A stretch of 47,627 nucleotides of DNA from Rhodobacterales bacterium (lineage in GTDB: Bacteria; Pseudomonadota; Alphaproteobacteria; Rhodobacterales; Rhodobacteraceae): positions 1 to 47,627 of the forward strand of contig JAFLCY010000019.1 of NCBI GenBank assembly GCA_017303485.1, written 5' to 3'. Within the stretch, counting starts at the first letter, position 1, and every line of letters starts with the position of its first letter. A program made the position numbers and the translations under genes. Shown here piece after piece: positions 1 through 8,611 of this stretch. The notes under the pieces were generated by a model, which saw nothing but the letters and a program-made list of their open reading frames with translations, did not search any database and had not been told where the DNA came from.

Positions 1-239
1 ACCACAAAGACAGGGGAATCGGGCGAATGTTCGGGGAAGGGGCCGACGGCGAGCGGCGAACCGGGAGGCGGCGAGGCGGATGAGGGGGAGCGAGACAGGG
101 TTTGCGGCCGAGAATCTCATGTAGGCCGGTCCGGGCGAGTCGAGTACAGTTCGGGTGCCCCGGAATCAGGCAGATGTCGCGGGAAATGACGGACGATTTG
201 GGTTGGTGAACAGTTCTCCGATCAGTCAGGGATGATCGT
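1..239. other. Non-coding or degenerate left edge
   Basis: I see no convincing coding frame, RNA gene or terminator in this stretch. It is purine-rich and GC-rich and ends directly before the small open frame at 240. It may hold decayed upstream sequence of the putative glycosyltransferase remnant that follows, but no recognisable protein similarity can be read in it. Confidence 0.3.
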
Positions 240-671
240 ATGACGTCGAATGGTCTATCGCGCGGAAACGAACTCCGTGGGCTTATGGCGGCGATCCTGC
301 TGGCGACCCGCCGGGCACCGCTGCTTGGCTGGGCACTGGTCGCGCCGGTCGCATTGCTGGTCACCCATGTCAGCCTGCGCCCAGCGCTGATGGAGCATTT
401 CGATACCGCCCGCTTTGCCGAGGAGTTGGCGCGGTCGCCCGCCGCCGGGGTCGCAATCAATGGCTATCCTTACCAAGGCGAGTTCGGCTTCACCGCCCGC
501 CTGACCGGGCCGGTCGAAGTGCTGCCCGAGGGCGGCCTCGATGCCTGGATCGGGGCGCATCCCGGGGGCCTCGTGATCAGCACGCAGGAGCTTCCGCTGG
601 GTGCGCCGGCGGGCGAGGCCTGGCTTGCCGGAAAACGGCTGCGACTGTTCCGGTTGCCGGACGCGCCCTGA
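240..671 (+). pseudogene. Probable C-terminal remnant of a membrane glycosyltransferase (GT39/ArnT-like)
   Basis: The 143-residue frame has one hydrophobic segment (about residues 28-46) followed by a soluble domain. The motif GYPYQGEFGFTARLTGPVEV and the pattern D-x-W-I-x-x-H-P-G-G-L-V-I-S resemble the periplasmic C-terminal end of bacterial PMT/ArnT-type lipid-linked sugar transferases, which are normally about 500 residues with a dozen membrane helices. All the catalytic N-terminal membrane part is missing, and nothing in 1-239 supplies it. I therefore read it as a leftover 3' end rather than a working enzyme. It converges on the zinc ATPase gene, which ends at 709. The family call comes from motif recall only; it could instead be an unrelated small exported protein. 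Confidence 0.4.
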
Positions 672-708
672 GCATTGCACAGGTCGCAGTCAGGTCAGAC
701 AGCCGCAG

Positions 709-2988
709 TCAGGCTTCCCGTTCCGGGTTGTAGCCCAGGAGGCGCAGCGCGTTCAGTGTCACCAGCACGGTCGCCCCCGTGTCGGCGAGGATGGCGATCC
801 AGAGGCCGGTAAGGCCAAAGACCGTGGTGACAAGGAAAACCGCCTTCAGCCCCAGCGCGATGGTGACGTTCTGCCGGATGTTCGCCATCGTGGCGCGCGC
901 GAGCCGGATCTTGGCCGCGATGTCCGTGACCCGGTCACGCAGCACCGCCGCGTCCGCCGTCTCCAGCGCCACATCGGTGCCCGATCCCATCGCCACCCCG
1001 ACCGAGGCCTGCGCCAGCGCCGGGGCATCATTGATTCCGTCGCCAACCATCATCACCCCGCCGTCGGCGGCCATGGTACGAATGGCGGTGACCTTGTCCT
1101 CCGGCAACATCTCGGCCTTCTGGTCAAGGCCCAGCCCTCCGGCGATGGCCGCCGCCGTGCGCACATTGTCGCCCGTCAGCATGATGGCCTTCAGCCCCAG
1201 CGCCTTGATCTGGCGCACGCCTTCCACGGCATCTGGCTTCGGCTCATCCCGGAGCGCGATCAGCCCCAGCGCAAGGCCCTCACGAAAGACGACCGACAGC
1301 GATTTGCCTTCGCGTTCCAGCTCTTCGGCCCGGGCGATCCCTTCCAGCGACATCACGCCCTTTTCCACTGCAAAGCGCAGCGATCCGACCCAGGCCAGGG
1401 CACCGTCCACCTTGGCCTCGGCGGCCTTGCCGACGATGTTCCGGCCCTCGCTGGCCGAAGGTGTCTTCACCCCCGCCGCTTCAACCCGGTCCATGATGGC
1501 CACTGCAAGCGGGTGGCTCGATCCGGCCTCGACCCCGGCGGCGACGGTCAGCAGCTCGGCCTCGGTTGCCCCGTCCAGCGCCACGACATCGGTCACCACC
1601 GGCTTGCCCCGAGTCAGCGTGCCGGTCTTGTCGAAGGCGACAGCCTGCACCTTCGCCGCCGCTTCGATCACGGCGCCGCCCTTCATCAGAAGTCCGCGTC
1701 TTGCCCCTGCCGACAAAGCCGAGGCGATGGAGGCGGGGACCGAGATCACGAGCGCACAGGGGCAGCCGATAAGCAGCAGCGCAAGGCCGCGATAAATCCA
1801 GGTGGTCCAATCGGCCCCGGTTGCCAGCGGCGGCATCACGATCACCAGTGCCGACAGCGCCACGATCAGCGGCATGTACCAGCGGCTGAAGCGGTCGATG
1901 AAGCGTTCGGTCGGGGCACGGGCCTCTTCCGCCTCTTCCACCAGCTTGATGATGCGCGAGATCGTGTTGTCCTCGGCCGCCTTGGTCACCTTGATGTGCA
2001 GGGCGGCCTCGGCGTTGATCGATCCGGCGAAGACCGCGTCGCCCGGCCCCTTGGTCACGGGCACGCTTTCGCCCGTCACCGGGCTGTCATCGACGCCGCT
2101 GGTGCCCTCGACGATCTCGCCATCCGCAGGGATGCGGTCGCCGGGGCGGGCCAGCACGATCTGGTCGATCTGAAGGCTTTCGGCGGGCACCTCCCGGGTC
2201 TTGCCATCCACTTCCAGCAGCGCGGTCTTCGGTACAAGGTTCGCCAGCGCGCGGATGCCGTCACGGGCCTTGTTGGCCGCCACGCCTTCCAGCACCTCAC
2301 CCACGGCAAAGAGGAAGACGACCAGCGCCGCTTCCTCGGCCGCGCCGATGAAGAGCGCGCCAGTGGCCGCGATGGTCATCAGGCTTTCGATGGTGAAAAG
2401 CTGCCCCATCCGCGCGGCGGCGAAGGCCCGGCGCGCGACAGGGGCCACGCCGATCAGGCATGCGGCGACGAAAGCCCAATAGCCCACCGGGCCGGGGAAC
2501 AGGAATTCGACCGCCCAGGCCGCCCCCAGAAGGGCGGCGGTGAAGATCACCAGCTTGCCCTTGCCGGTCTGATACCAGCGCTTGCCGCGATCCGCCGGGT
2601 CGTCATGGACATGGCCGGGCATGCCGTGACCATCGTCCGCCTTCGGGTGATGGTCATGCCCGTCATGATCGTGATGACCTTCGCCGTGGTCATGGTCATG
2701 GTCGTGACCATGGTCCGCGCTTCCCGCACCGGGCAGCACAAATGCCTTCTTCCTCGGTGCCGCTGTGCCCTTCGGCGCGATGCCATAGCCCAGCGATTTG
2801 ACCGCCGCCTCGATCTTTTCCGCAGGCGTGGTCTCCGGCTCCAGGTCCAGCGACAACTTCTCTGCCATCAGCGCAACCGAGACATTCGCGACGCCCGGCA
2901 TGCGCTCAACGGCCTTGGTGACCTTCGCCACGCAGGAGGCGCAATCCATCCCGGTGACGTTCCATTCCAGACGTTCTGCCTGTGCCAT
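709..2988 (-). CDS. zntA: Zn2+/Cd2+/Pb2+-exporting P1B-type ATPase
   Basis: This inner-membrane pump uses ATP to expel zinc, cadmium or lead from the cytoplasm. The 759-residue protein has, in order: an N-terminal heavy-metal-associated domain with GMDCASC (residues 13-19), a histidine/aspartate-rich linker (about 93-128) likely to bind metal, membrane helices, the actuator region with TGES, the intramembrane GCPCALV motif typical of P1B pumps, the phosphorylation site DKTGTLT, and the hinge motif GDGINDAPAL. The CPC motif and the DCASC metal-binding domain fit the ZntA/CadA branch; the His-rich insert favours zinc. It is the second gene of a leftward operon, 25 bases after the CDF transporter, and is presumably induced through the MerR-type promoter at 3958-3988. 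Length is normal for the family and no key motif is missing. Confidence 0.93.
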   Translation of the reverse strand: MAQAERLEWNVTGMDCASCVAKVTKAVERMPGVANVSVALMAEKLSLDLEPETTPAEKIEAAVKSLGYGIAPKGTAAPRKKAFVLPGAGSADHGHDHDHDHGEGHHDHDGHDHHPKADDGHGMPGHVHDDPADRGKRWYQTGKGKLVIFTAALLGAAWAVEFLFPGPVGYWAFVAACLIGVAPVARRAFAAARMGQLFTIESLMTIAATGALFIGAAEEAALVVFLFAVGEVLEGVAANKARDGIRALANLVPKTALLEVDGKTREVPAESLQIDQIVLARPGDRIPADGEIVEGTSGVDDSPVTGESVPVTKGPGDAVFAGSINAEAALHIKVTKAAEDNTISRIIKLVEEAEEARAPTERFIDRFSRWYMPLIVALSALVIVMPPLATGADWTTWIYRGLALLLIGCPCALVISVPASIASALSAGARRGLLMKGGAVIEAAAKVQAVAFDKTGTLTRGKPVVTDVVALDGATEAELLTVAAGVEAGSSHPLAVAIMDRVEAAGVKTPSASEGRNIVGKAAEAKVDGALAWVGSLRFAVEKGVMSLEGIARAEELEREGKSLSVVFREGLALGLIALRDEPKPDAVEGVRQIKALGLKAIMLTGDNVRTAAAIAGGLGLDQKAEMLPEDKVTAIRTMAADGGVMMVGDGINDAPALAQASVGVAMGSGTDVALETADAAVLRDRVTDIAAKIRLARATMANIRQNVTIALGLKAVFLVTTVFGLTGLWIAILADTGATVLVTLNALRLLGYNPEREA

Positions 2989-3013
2989 CTTCAGTCCTTT
3001 CTTGGCCCCGGCC

Positions 3014-3913
3014 CTATGGTTCGGGCGGGATCGTGCCGGGAGAGTTCACCTCTACCGTCGCGTGGGAAATTCCGTGCCTGTCGGCCAGCCGTGCGGCGAC
3101 AAGGCGGGGCAGCGCCAGCGGGTCGGCCCCATCAGCCGGGGTGACATGCACCGTTGCGACGCTGCGGTTGTCGGTCAAAGTCCAGACATGCAGATGCGCC
3201 GCCTCGCGGACACCTGGCACCGTCATCAGATCGGCCAGCACCTCTGTCGGGCGGACGTTTGCGGGCGTGGCCTGCAACAGGACAAAGACCGACTCGGCCA
3301 CCAGAGACCAGGCCGACCGCACCACCAGCACCGCGACCAGAACCGAGAGGATCGGGTCCAGCACGGTCCATCCCGTCAGCATGATCCCGATGGCCGCGCC
3401 GATCGCGCCGACCGATCCCAGCAAATCACCCAGGACGTGCAACAGCGCGCCGCGCAGGTTGCTGTCGTGGCGGTTGCCCGCCCGAAGGATCAGGACACCG
3501 GCGACATTCACCAGAAGCCCGATGCAGGCCACCACCAGCATCGGCCCGGCCAGCACCTCGACCGGTTCCCGGAACCGCTGCACGGCCTCGAAGGCGATCC
3601 AGGCCACCAGGATCAGAAGCGAGGCACCGTTGGCCAGCGCGGCCAGCACCCTGACGCGGTGATAGCCATAGCTGACCTCTGCCGTCGCCGCCCGCCGCGC
3701 CACGCGATAGGCGATCAGCGCCAGCAAGAGCGCAGCGGCATCCGAGACCATGTGCCCGGCATCGGCGATCAGCGCCAGCGAGCCCGAAAAAAGCCCGCCC
3801 ACCGCCTGCACCAGCGCATAGCCGAAGGTCATGCCGAACACGATCCGCATCCGGCCTTCGTTTCCGGCGGTCACTTCCGCGGCGTGGTCGTGCCCGCTCT
3901 CGTCATGTTCCAT
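3014..3913 (-). CDS. CDF-family cation efflux protein (CzcD/ZitB-like)
   Basis: A cation diffusion facilitator exchanges protons for Zn2+ (or Cd2+/Co2+) across the inner membrane. The protein has about six membrane helices, a His-rich N-terminus (MEHDESGHDHAAE), the metal-site signatures SLALIADAGHMVSDA in helix 2 and a related D-x-x-G/S-x-x-x-A/I pattern in helix 5, and a soluble C-terminal domain (about the last 85 residues). An open frame extends upstream to 3955, but that ATG lies only two bases from the -10 element of the MerR-type promoter. The start at 3913, preceded by GGTGG and giving 299 residues, is the only one that would be transcribed. It is the first gene of the efflux operon with zntA. 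Confidence 0.88.
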   Translation of the reverse strand: MEHDESGHDHAAEVTAGNEGRMRIVFGMTFGYALVQAVGGLFSGSLALIADAGHMVSDAAALLLALIAYRVARRAATAEVSYGYHRVRVLAALANGASLLILVAWIAFEAVQRFREPVEVLAGPMLVVACIGLLVNVAGVLILRAGNRHDSNLRGALLHVLGDLLGSVGAIGAAIGIMLTGWTVLDPILSVLVAVLVVRSAWSLVAESVFVLLQATPANVRPTEVLADLMTVPGVREAAHLHVWTLTDNRSVATVHVTPADGADPLALPRLVAARLADRHGISHATVEVNSPGTIPPEP

Positions 3914-3957
3914 CGCTGCCACCGGTTCCCAAGCTTGTCCGAATCGGGTCAGCATCC

Positions 3958-3988
3958 TAGATAATTGCTCTAGTGACTATAGGTTCAA
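3958..3988 (-). promoter_or_regulatory. MerR-type promoter/operator for the metal-efflux operon
   Basis: On the minus strand TTGAAC (-35, 3988-3983) and TATCTA (-10, 3963-3958) are separated by 19 bases, longer than the usual 17. This overlong spacer is the hallmark of promoters that MerR-family activators untwist. The spacer holds a near-perfect dyad CTCTAG-TGA-CTATAG (3968-3982, one mismatch). It lies between the divergent regulator (start 3999) and the CDF gene, so it should drive CDF-zntA in response to metal. Confidence 0.85.
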
Positions 3989-3998
3989 GGGAAAACTC

Positions 3999-4430
3999 AT
4001 GCTGACCATCGGCAAGCTCGGCCAGGCGGCGGGGGTCAAGGTTCCGACCATCCGCTACTATGAACAGATCGGCCTTCTGCCCGAGGCCGACCGCAGTACA
4101 GGCAACCAGCGGCTCTACCCCCGAACCATGCTCGACCGGCTGTCCTTCATTCGCCATGCGCGGGAACTGGGGTTTCCGCTGGAAGCGATCCGCGACCTTT
4201 TCAGCCTCTCGGACCGGCCCGACCAGCCCTGCGCCGCGGTGGATGACATTGCGCGCACCCAGTTGGTTGCGACCCGCGCCCGCATTGCCCGGCTGAAGGC
4301 GCTGGAAGCCGAACTGGAGCGGATGCTGGAGCAATGTTCCCGCGGTACGGTGGAAACCTGCCGCGTGATCGAGGTGCTGGGCGACCATGCGCACTGCGCC
4401 CATGACCATCAGGCCGAACCTGTCGTCTGA
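3999..4430 (+). CDS. MerR-family metal-responsive regulator (CadR/ZntR/PbrR type)
   Basis: A 143-residue activator that binds the long-spacer promoter beside it and switches on metal efflux. The N-terminal winged helix starts MLTIGKLGQAAGVKVPTIRYYEQIGLLP (residues 1-28), followed by the dimerisation helix (about 82-112). Metal-binding cysteines are at the positions expected for the Zn/Cd/Pb subgroup: Cys78 at the start of the long helix, Cys113 and Cys121 in the C-terminal loop, and a CAHDH tail with Cys133, His135 and His137, a His-rich ending like CadR. The ATG at 3999 matches the universal MerR N-terminus; the frame upstream to 3831 crosses the operator and the divergent gene and is not used. 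Metal specificity (Zn, Cd or Pb) cannot be settled from sequence alone. Confidence 0.92.
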   Translation: MLTIGKLGQAAGVKVPTIRYYEQIGLLPEADRSTGNQRLYPRTMLDRLSFIRHARELGFPLEAIRDLFSLSDRPDQPCAAVDDIARTQLVATRARIARLKALEAELERMLEQCSRGTVETCRVIEVLGDHAHCAHDHQAEPVV

Positions 4431-4540
4431 ACTGGCGATGATCCGGTTGCGATGGTCCGGAGGGACCTGTCCGGCAGGCTGTACCAAGGTGGTGTCGGTC
4501 GGGCAGCCCCCGCACCCGGTGGGGCAGGGGCCGGGGCAGC

Positions 4541-4954
4541 TTACTTGAAGGTGGCGAGATAGGCCGCCATGTCGGCGGCATCCTCGGCATTGGGCAGTTT
4601 GAAGGACATCTTCGACTTGGCGGCGTCATCGCCGGTGGTGGCTTTCACCCAGGCGGTCGGGTCAGCCAGATAAGCGACGATCTGCGCCTCGTCCCAGACC
4701 GTGCCCTTGGCGTTCACCTCCAGCAGCCCCTCGCCGTATTTGAAGTCGGGGAACGACGCGACGGGGCGGCCGACGACGCCCCAGAGATCCGGGCCGGTCT
4801 TGCCACCCTTCTGGATCTCGGTCCCGTCGGGCGCGACGATCGCGTGGCAGGATTTGCACTTCTTGAAGTCCTTCTCGCCTTCGGCCGGATCGGCCGCAAG
4901 CGCGGGGGTGGCCAGCACAAGGGCAAGCACCGGGAGCAGTCGTTTCAGCATCAT
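4541..4954 (-). CDS. cycA: Cytochrome c550/c2-type electron carrier
   Basis: A small periplasmic class I cytochrome c that probably hands electrons from the bc1 complex to nitrite reductase NirS and nitric oxide reductase. The 137-residue precursor has a signal peptide cleaved after ATPALA (about residue 20), the haem motif CKSCH (Cys33, Cys36, His37), the GGKTGPDLWGVVGRP segment of Paracoccus-type c550, and an axial methionine at Met116 (KSKMSF). It ends in a typical C-terminal helix. Two adjacent ATGs (4954 and 4951) are possible starts behind AAGGAAG. An Nnr-like box at 5010-5023 suggests its own nitrogen-oxide-responsive promoter despite lying downstream of the nir genes. Confidence 0.88.
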   Translation of the reverse strand: MMLKRLLPVLALVLATPALAADPAEGEKDFKKCKSCHAIVAPDGTEIQKGGKTGPDLWGVVGRPVASFPDFKYGEGLLEVNAKGTVWDEAQIVAYLADPTAWVKATTGDDAAKSKMSFKLPNAEDAADMAAYLATFK

Positions 4955-5009
4955 GTCTTCCTTTCCGGGTTGATCTGTCGTGTCCTTGCACGGAGCAGGG
5001 CGGGGGGCC

Positions 5010-5023
5010 TTGACTTAGGTCAG
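5010..5023. promoter_or_regulatory. Candidate Nnr/Fnr-type box upstream of the cytochrome c550 gene
   Basis: TTGAC-TTAG-GTCAG is a near-perfect match to the TTGAC-N4-GTCAA dyad bound by Nnr/Dnr regulators (one mismatch in the last base). Its centre lies about 62 bases upstream of the cytochrome ATG at 4954, so a start site 41.5 bases downstream would leave a short leader. It overlaps the last codons of the small membrane protein gene. Confidence 0.62.
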
Positions 5024-5217
5024 TCGCGTTCGGCTTCGGCGATGAGGCTGGCGACCCAGCGCGCCGAAAGCCATGTGGCAGGAAGTCCCAGCGGCAGGGA
5101 CAGCCAGAGCGCGGTGACGGGCTGCATGGTGGGCAGGCCGATGGACAGACCAATGAGGCCGAGGAGAAACAGGTTGACGGCAACGGCGGCGGTGGCGAAG
5201 GGCCAGAGCAATGCCAT
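5020..5217 (-). CDS. Small two-helix membrane protein at the end of the nir operon
   Basis: A 65-residue protein with two hydrophobic segments (about residues 4-27 and 32-52) joined by a short loop (GLPTMQP) and ending in a charged SLIAEAERD tail. I do not recognise the family with certainty; small membrane proteins of this kind occur near denitrification genes (for example NnrT-type proteins), but I cannot confirm homology. The open frame extends to 5277, inside nirN; the ATG at 5217, 16 bases after the nirN stop, avoids the overlap and puts the first helix at the N-terminus. Its position as last gene of the nir operon suggests a role in nitrite reductase maturation or electron transfer, which is inference. 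Confidence 0.6.
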   Translation of the reverse strand: MALLWPFATAAVAVNLFLLGLIGLSIGLPTMQPVTALWLSLPLGLPATWLSARWVASLIAEAERD

Positions 5218-5233
5218 CAGCCGCAATGAGGGC

Positions 5234-6943
5234 CTAGTGGCTGGTGCCGTCCTCGAAGGTGATCTTGTTCCAGACATTGTATTTTCCTGACGGCTTTACC
5301 ATCGGCAAGCGTTTGATTTCCTTGAAGGTCGCGGCGTCATAGACGATCACCGCACCATCCATCTCCCAGATCGAGACCAGGGCATACTGGCCGTCCCGGG
5401 TGAACTCGGTATGCGCAACGGTCTTGCCGGGTTCAGGTTTCAGCACCTTTACCACCTCCAGCGACTGCTTGTCGATGATATGCATCTCGCCCTTGTGCGG
5501 GCCGGTGAAGACATCAGCCCAGAGATAGGGCGTCCCGTCATGGCTGCGCAGGAAGAAACCGGGGCCGGAGGTCTCGATGGTCTTGACCAGGCTCCAGTCC
5601 TCCATGTCGATTACCGAGATGCGGGGTTCGTTCAGATGCGGGATGGCGACGACACGGTGGCCGTTCCGCTGCCAGCTTATCCCTGACCCGAGATGCGGCA
5701 TTCCGGGCAGGGGCAGGCTGGCGATCTCGCGCCCGACATCCAGGTTGACGACAACGCCGGTCTCGCCCTCGCGGTTGGCGCCGATCAACTCGCGGTAGTC
5801 GGGGGAGAAGAAGAAGTCGTCCAGCGGGGCCGAGGTCTCGATCCGGCGGCGGGCAAAGAGACCTTTCTCGACCCCGACCGCTTCCTCCATGCCGTTTTCG
5901 TTGTTGTGGACGAAGCCTTCGCTGTAGGGACCGCCGTCTTCGGTGAAGGCCACTTCCCAGATCTCCGGCACGTCCTTCAGCGCAAGGACAAAGGTTCCGC
6001 GGTCCGGGGCCTGATAGACGGCAGAGACGCGGGAAGGGTCGCCTTTGCGACCCTTGACCTCGAACACCTTGGCCACGGTCAGATCCTCGGCGTTCAGGAT
6101 GGTGAGCGTGTTGGGCAGGTAGTTGGCGACGGCGAGGTATTTGCCATCCGCGCTCATCGCGATGTTGCGACTGTTCAAGCCGGCGCGGACCCGGCCCACC
6201 TCATGCAACGACCAGATGTCGTATTTCTGCACCCAGCCGTCGCGCGACATGACGAAAACATAGCGCCCGTCGGACGAGAATTTCGGCCCGCCATGCACGG
6301 CGAAAGGGGTCTCGAACCGGTCGAGGACATCGAACGTGTCGCCGTCCAGCACCGAGATGTGGCTGTCGCCGGTCTCGACGACGAGGGTGATGTTCATCAA
6401 GTCGGCGGTAAAGACGGGCGCGACCGCGGGGAGGTAGTCGTCGCGAAGCTCGCGCGAGGCGGCGATCTCCGCCTCGTCCCAGACCGGGGTTGCGATGGGC
6501 TGGCTGATGTAGTCGGCGACGGCGGCGATGTCGTCGGGGGTGAGGGTGTCCTTGAAGGCGGGCATCTGGGTCATCGCCCGGCCGTCTGCGATGGTGGCGG
6601 CCAGCTTGTCGCCCTTGAGGCGGCCAAGGCTTTCCGGGATCAGCGCCGGGCCGGTGCCGCCAAGCCGGGTCTCGGCATGGCAGGAGGCGCAGAGGTCGAC
6701 ATAGATCGTGGCCCCGTCGGGCTGGGCAAGGGCGGGGATAGCGAGCAGCGTCAGGGCAAGGGTTGCGCCGGATAGCCAGCGGGGTGCCCCCCACCCCCAT
6801 CCCCTCCCCACGAGGGGGAGGGGAGGCGCGAGATTGCCAGCGGCCTTGCCCTTTGAGAGCCGGGCGCCTCCCTCCCCCCTGGTGGGGGAGGGTCGGGGTG
6901 GGGGGGCTTGCCGAAGTTCAAACGAAACGATGCGACGGATCAT
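5234..6943 (-). CDS. nirN: NirN, cytochrome cd1-like dihydro-haem d1 dehydrogenase
   Basis: NirN is a periplasmic c-type cytochrome with a NirS-like beta-propeller that performs the last oxidation step making haem d1. The mature part starts after ALAQ and has CASCH for haem c, a PAF-x-D-x-L-T-x-x-D-I-A-x-V-A-D-Y-I cytochrome fold, then an eight-bladed propeller with repeats such as [23 protein letters not shown]. The C-terminus ends [16 protein letters not shown]. The N-terminus is abnormal: the ATG at 6943 overlaps the nirJ end, but a repeat element (6786-6907) is read through in frame, putting about 55 extra residues ([22 protein letters not shown]) before the signal-peptide core [22 protein letters not shown] at 6811 inside the repeat would give a normal 30-residue signal peptide but lacks a ribosome site. 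The start is therefore unresolved. Confidence 0.85.
   Translation of the reverse strand: MIRRIVSFELRQAPPPRPSPTRGEGGARLSKGKAAGNLAPPLPLVGRGWGWGAPRWLSGATLALTLLAIPALAQPDGATIYVDLCASCHAETRLGGTGPALIPESLGRLKGDKLAATIADGRAMTQMPAFKDTLTPDDIAAVADYISQPIATPVWDEAEIAASRELRDDYLPAVAPVFTADLMNITLVVETGDSHISVLDGDTFDVLDRFETPFAVHGGPKFSSDGRYVFVMSRDGWVQKYDIWSLHEVGRVRAGLNSRNIAMSADGKYLAVANYLPNTLTILNAEDLTVAKVFEVKGRKGDPSRVSAVYQAPDRGTFVLALKDVPEIWEVAFTEDGGPYSEGFVHNNENGMEEAVGVEKGLFARRRIETSAPLDDFFFSPDYRELIGANREGETGVVVNLDVGREIASLPLPGMPHLGSGISWQRNGHRVVAIPHLNEPRISVIDMEDWSLVKTIETSGPGFFLRSHDGTPYLWADVFTGPHKGEMHIIDKQSLEVVKVLKPEPGKTVAHTEFTRDGQYALVSIWEMDGAVIVYDAATFKEIKRLPMVKPSGKYNVWNKITFEDGTSH
6786..6907. repeat. Palindromic intergenic repeat inserted at the nirJ/nirN junction
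   Basis: Two arms of about 41 bases (6786-6826 and 6867-6907) are imperfect inverted copies of each other, roughly 85% identical by eye. Each arm contains its own small hairpin (for example CCCCTCCCC-ACGA-GGGGGAGGGG), and a 40-base core lies between. The structure and its in-frame translation (PSPTRGEGG and PLPLVGRG) are typical of the abundant mobile palindromic repeats of alphaproteobacterial genomes. It is open in the nirN frame and sits between the nirN ATG and the signal-peptide region. Confidence 0.75.
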
Positions 6944-8126
6944 GGCTCTTTCCCCGGAACGGCGTGACGTCGACGCGCTCGGCCTCGTCGACCCCGATCT
7001 CGGCGTTGGTCAGGTAGCAGGCGGGGTCCTCCGCCCAGGGGTCGCCGGTGACCTGCAAGGCGCGGATGCGGGTGTTGCCGCCGCAGATGTCCTTGAAGGC
7101 GCAGGCGCCGCAGCGGCCTTTCAGAGGGCGCGGTCGCTGGCGCAGGGTGGCGAGCATCGGGTCGGCGCCGGTCCAGAGTGCCGAAAACGGCGTGTCCTTC
7201 ACGCTGCCGACCGTGTAGTCCGACCAGTAGGTATCGGGGTGGACCTTGCCCTGCGGGTCGATATTGGCGACGCCCAGACCGCTGGAGTTGCCACCCCAGG
7301 CTTCCAGATGCTGTGCGACATGGGCGGCGCGCTGCGAGGGGAAATTGCGTTCGACCCAGCGCAGGAACCAGACGGCATCGGCGTCGTTGTTGCCGGTCAC
7401 GATCTCGAGCGGCTGATCCTCGGCCACCGCGACCCAGGCGCGGTCGATCAGGTGGTCCATCGCCTTCCGGGTGCGGGCGCGCTCGGTATCCTCGCCCCGG
7501 TTCTTGTTGCCCCGACCGGCGTAGACGAGGTGGCTAAGGTAGAACTTGTCCACCCCCTCGCTGTCGCAAAGGTCGATCATCGCGGGCAGCATCTCGGCGT
7601 TGTCCTCGGTGATGGTGAAGCGCAGGCCCACCTTCACGCCCTTGGCCTTGCTGGCGCGAACCCCCGCAAGTGCCGCGTCAAAGGCCCCGTCCACGCCGCG
7701 GAACCAGTCGTTCATCTGCCCGATCCCATCCAGCGAGATGCCGACATAGTCGAAGGACAGATCGACCAGCCGGTCGATGTTCTCGGCCACCTTGGTGCCG
7801 TTGGTGGACAGCGAAAGGTGCCGGAACCCCAGTTCCCGCGCCCGTTCGGCCAGCGGGAAGAAATCGAAGCGGCTGAGCGGCTCGCCCCCCGACAGGATCA
7901 GCGCCGGGATGCCGAAACCGGCGAGGTCATCCAGCACCCCCATCGCCTGTTCGTGGCTCAATTCCCCCGGAAACGGCACGTCGGCGCTGGTGGTGTAGCA
8001 ATGCCGGCAGCGCAGGTTGCAGGTGCGGGTCAGGTTCCAGATCACCACCGGCTTCACTGCGCCATGGCGGCGGCGGACCGGGGTGGGGTGGACAAGCTCG
8101 CGCATGTATTGCGTCAGGCGGAACAT
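6918..8126 (-). CDS. nirJ: NirJ, radical SAM enzyme of haem d1 biosynthesis
   Basis: NirJ is a cytoplasmic radical S-adenosylmethionine enzyme that removes the propionate side chains of 12,18-didecarboxysirohaem to install the oxo groups of haem d1. The 402-residue protein has the [4Fe-4S] motif Cys36-x3-Cys40-x2-Cys43 ([12 protein letters not shown]), the GGEPL glycine-rich strand, and a C-terminal SPASM-like cysteine cluster ([13 protein letters not shown]...DPACYL). It starts at the ATG overlapping the nirH stop (TGATG, one-base overlap), so the two are translationally coupled. It is followed by nirN, whose ATG lies inside the last codons of nirJ. Confidence 0.93.
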   Translation of the reverse strand: MFRLTQYMRELVHPTPVRRRHGAVKPVVIWNLTRTCNLRCRHCYTTSADVPFPGELSHEQAMGVLDDLAGFGIPALILSGGEPLSRFDFFPLAERARELGFRHLSLSTNGTKVAENIDRLVDLSFDYVGISLDGIGQMNDWFRGVDGAFDAALAGVRASKAKGVKVGLRFTITEDNAEMLPAMIDLCDSEGVDKFYLSHLVYAGRGNKNRGEDTERARTRKAMDHLIDRAWVAVAEDQPLEIVTGNNDADAVWFLRWVERNFPSQRAAHVAQHLEAWGGNSSGLGVANIDPQGKVHPDTYWSDYTVGSVKDTPFSALWTGADPMLATLRQRPRPLKGRCGACAFKDICGGNTRIRALQVTGDPWAEDPACYLTNAEIGVDEAERVDVTPFRGKSHDPSHRFV

Positions 8127-8611
8127 CAGCCTTCTCCGGCAAGGCGCATGCCCGATTTCTTCAGGATGCGGGTGGAATAGAGGATGTCATGGCTGCGGCA
8201 GGCCGCGCCGAGGAGGGCGGCCACCTCGGCGCGCTTCGCCTCCACCTCCTCGCGGGTCTGGCCATGCAGCATGGCAAAGAGGTTGTAGGGCCAGTCGGGC
8301 AGGGCGCGGGGGCGCAGGTAGCAATGCGAGACGTAGGACAGCGCACCGACCTTTGCGCCGAGGGCTTCGGCCTGCGCGTCGTCAAGGTCCCAGACGCTCA
8401 TCCCGTTCGCGGCCAGCCCCAGCGCATAGTGGTTGGGCGCCAGCGCCACCCGGCGGATCACGCCATCGTCCTGCATCGCCTGTATCCGGGCGATGACCTC
8501 GTTCTCCGGAAGGAACAGCCAGCGCGCGACCTCCTCGAACGGATGCTGGGTCAGCGGCAGGCCGGAAGCCGTCGCCTTCAATATCCGTCGGTCGGTCGCG
8601 TCAAGCGTCAT
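8126..8611 (-). CDS. nirH: NirH, sirohaem decarboxylase subunit (AsnC/Lrp-like)
   Basis: With NirG and NirDL this protein forms the sirohaem decarboxylase that converts sirohaem to 12,18-didecarboxysirohaem. The 161-residue protein begins [21 protein letters not shown], a degenerate Lrp/AsnC helix-turn-helix, followed by an ACT-like alpha/beta domain with the H-C-Y-L-R-P-R and [11 protein letters not shown] segments shared by NirD/G/H/L proteins. The C-terminal [14 protein letters not shown] is typical of NirH/NirL. The start at 8611 overlaps the nirG stop (ATGA); the open frame further upstream lies inside nirG and is not used. It is an enzyme subunit rather than a DNA-binding regulator in known systems. 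Confidence 0.88.
   Translation of the reverse strand: MTLDATDRRILKATASGLPLTQHPFEEVARWLFLPENEVIARIQAMQDDGVIRRVALAPNHYALGLAANGMSVWDLDDAQAEALGAKVGALSYVSHCYLRPRALPDWPYNLFAMLHGQTREEVEAKRAEVAALLGAACRSHDILYSTRILKKSGMRLAGEG

Noticed and set aside
2640..2710. Tandem repeat or CRISPR-like stretch in the zinc ATPase gene
   Set aside because: The apparent repetition is the codon pattern of the His/Asp-rich linker of the protein, not an array with spacers.
601..3144. Very long open frame antisense to the zinc ATPase gene
   Set aside because: Its translation is rich in Arg, Gly, His and Pro with no domain pattern, and it lies on the opposite strand of a clearly conserved gene. It is a by-product of high GC content.
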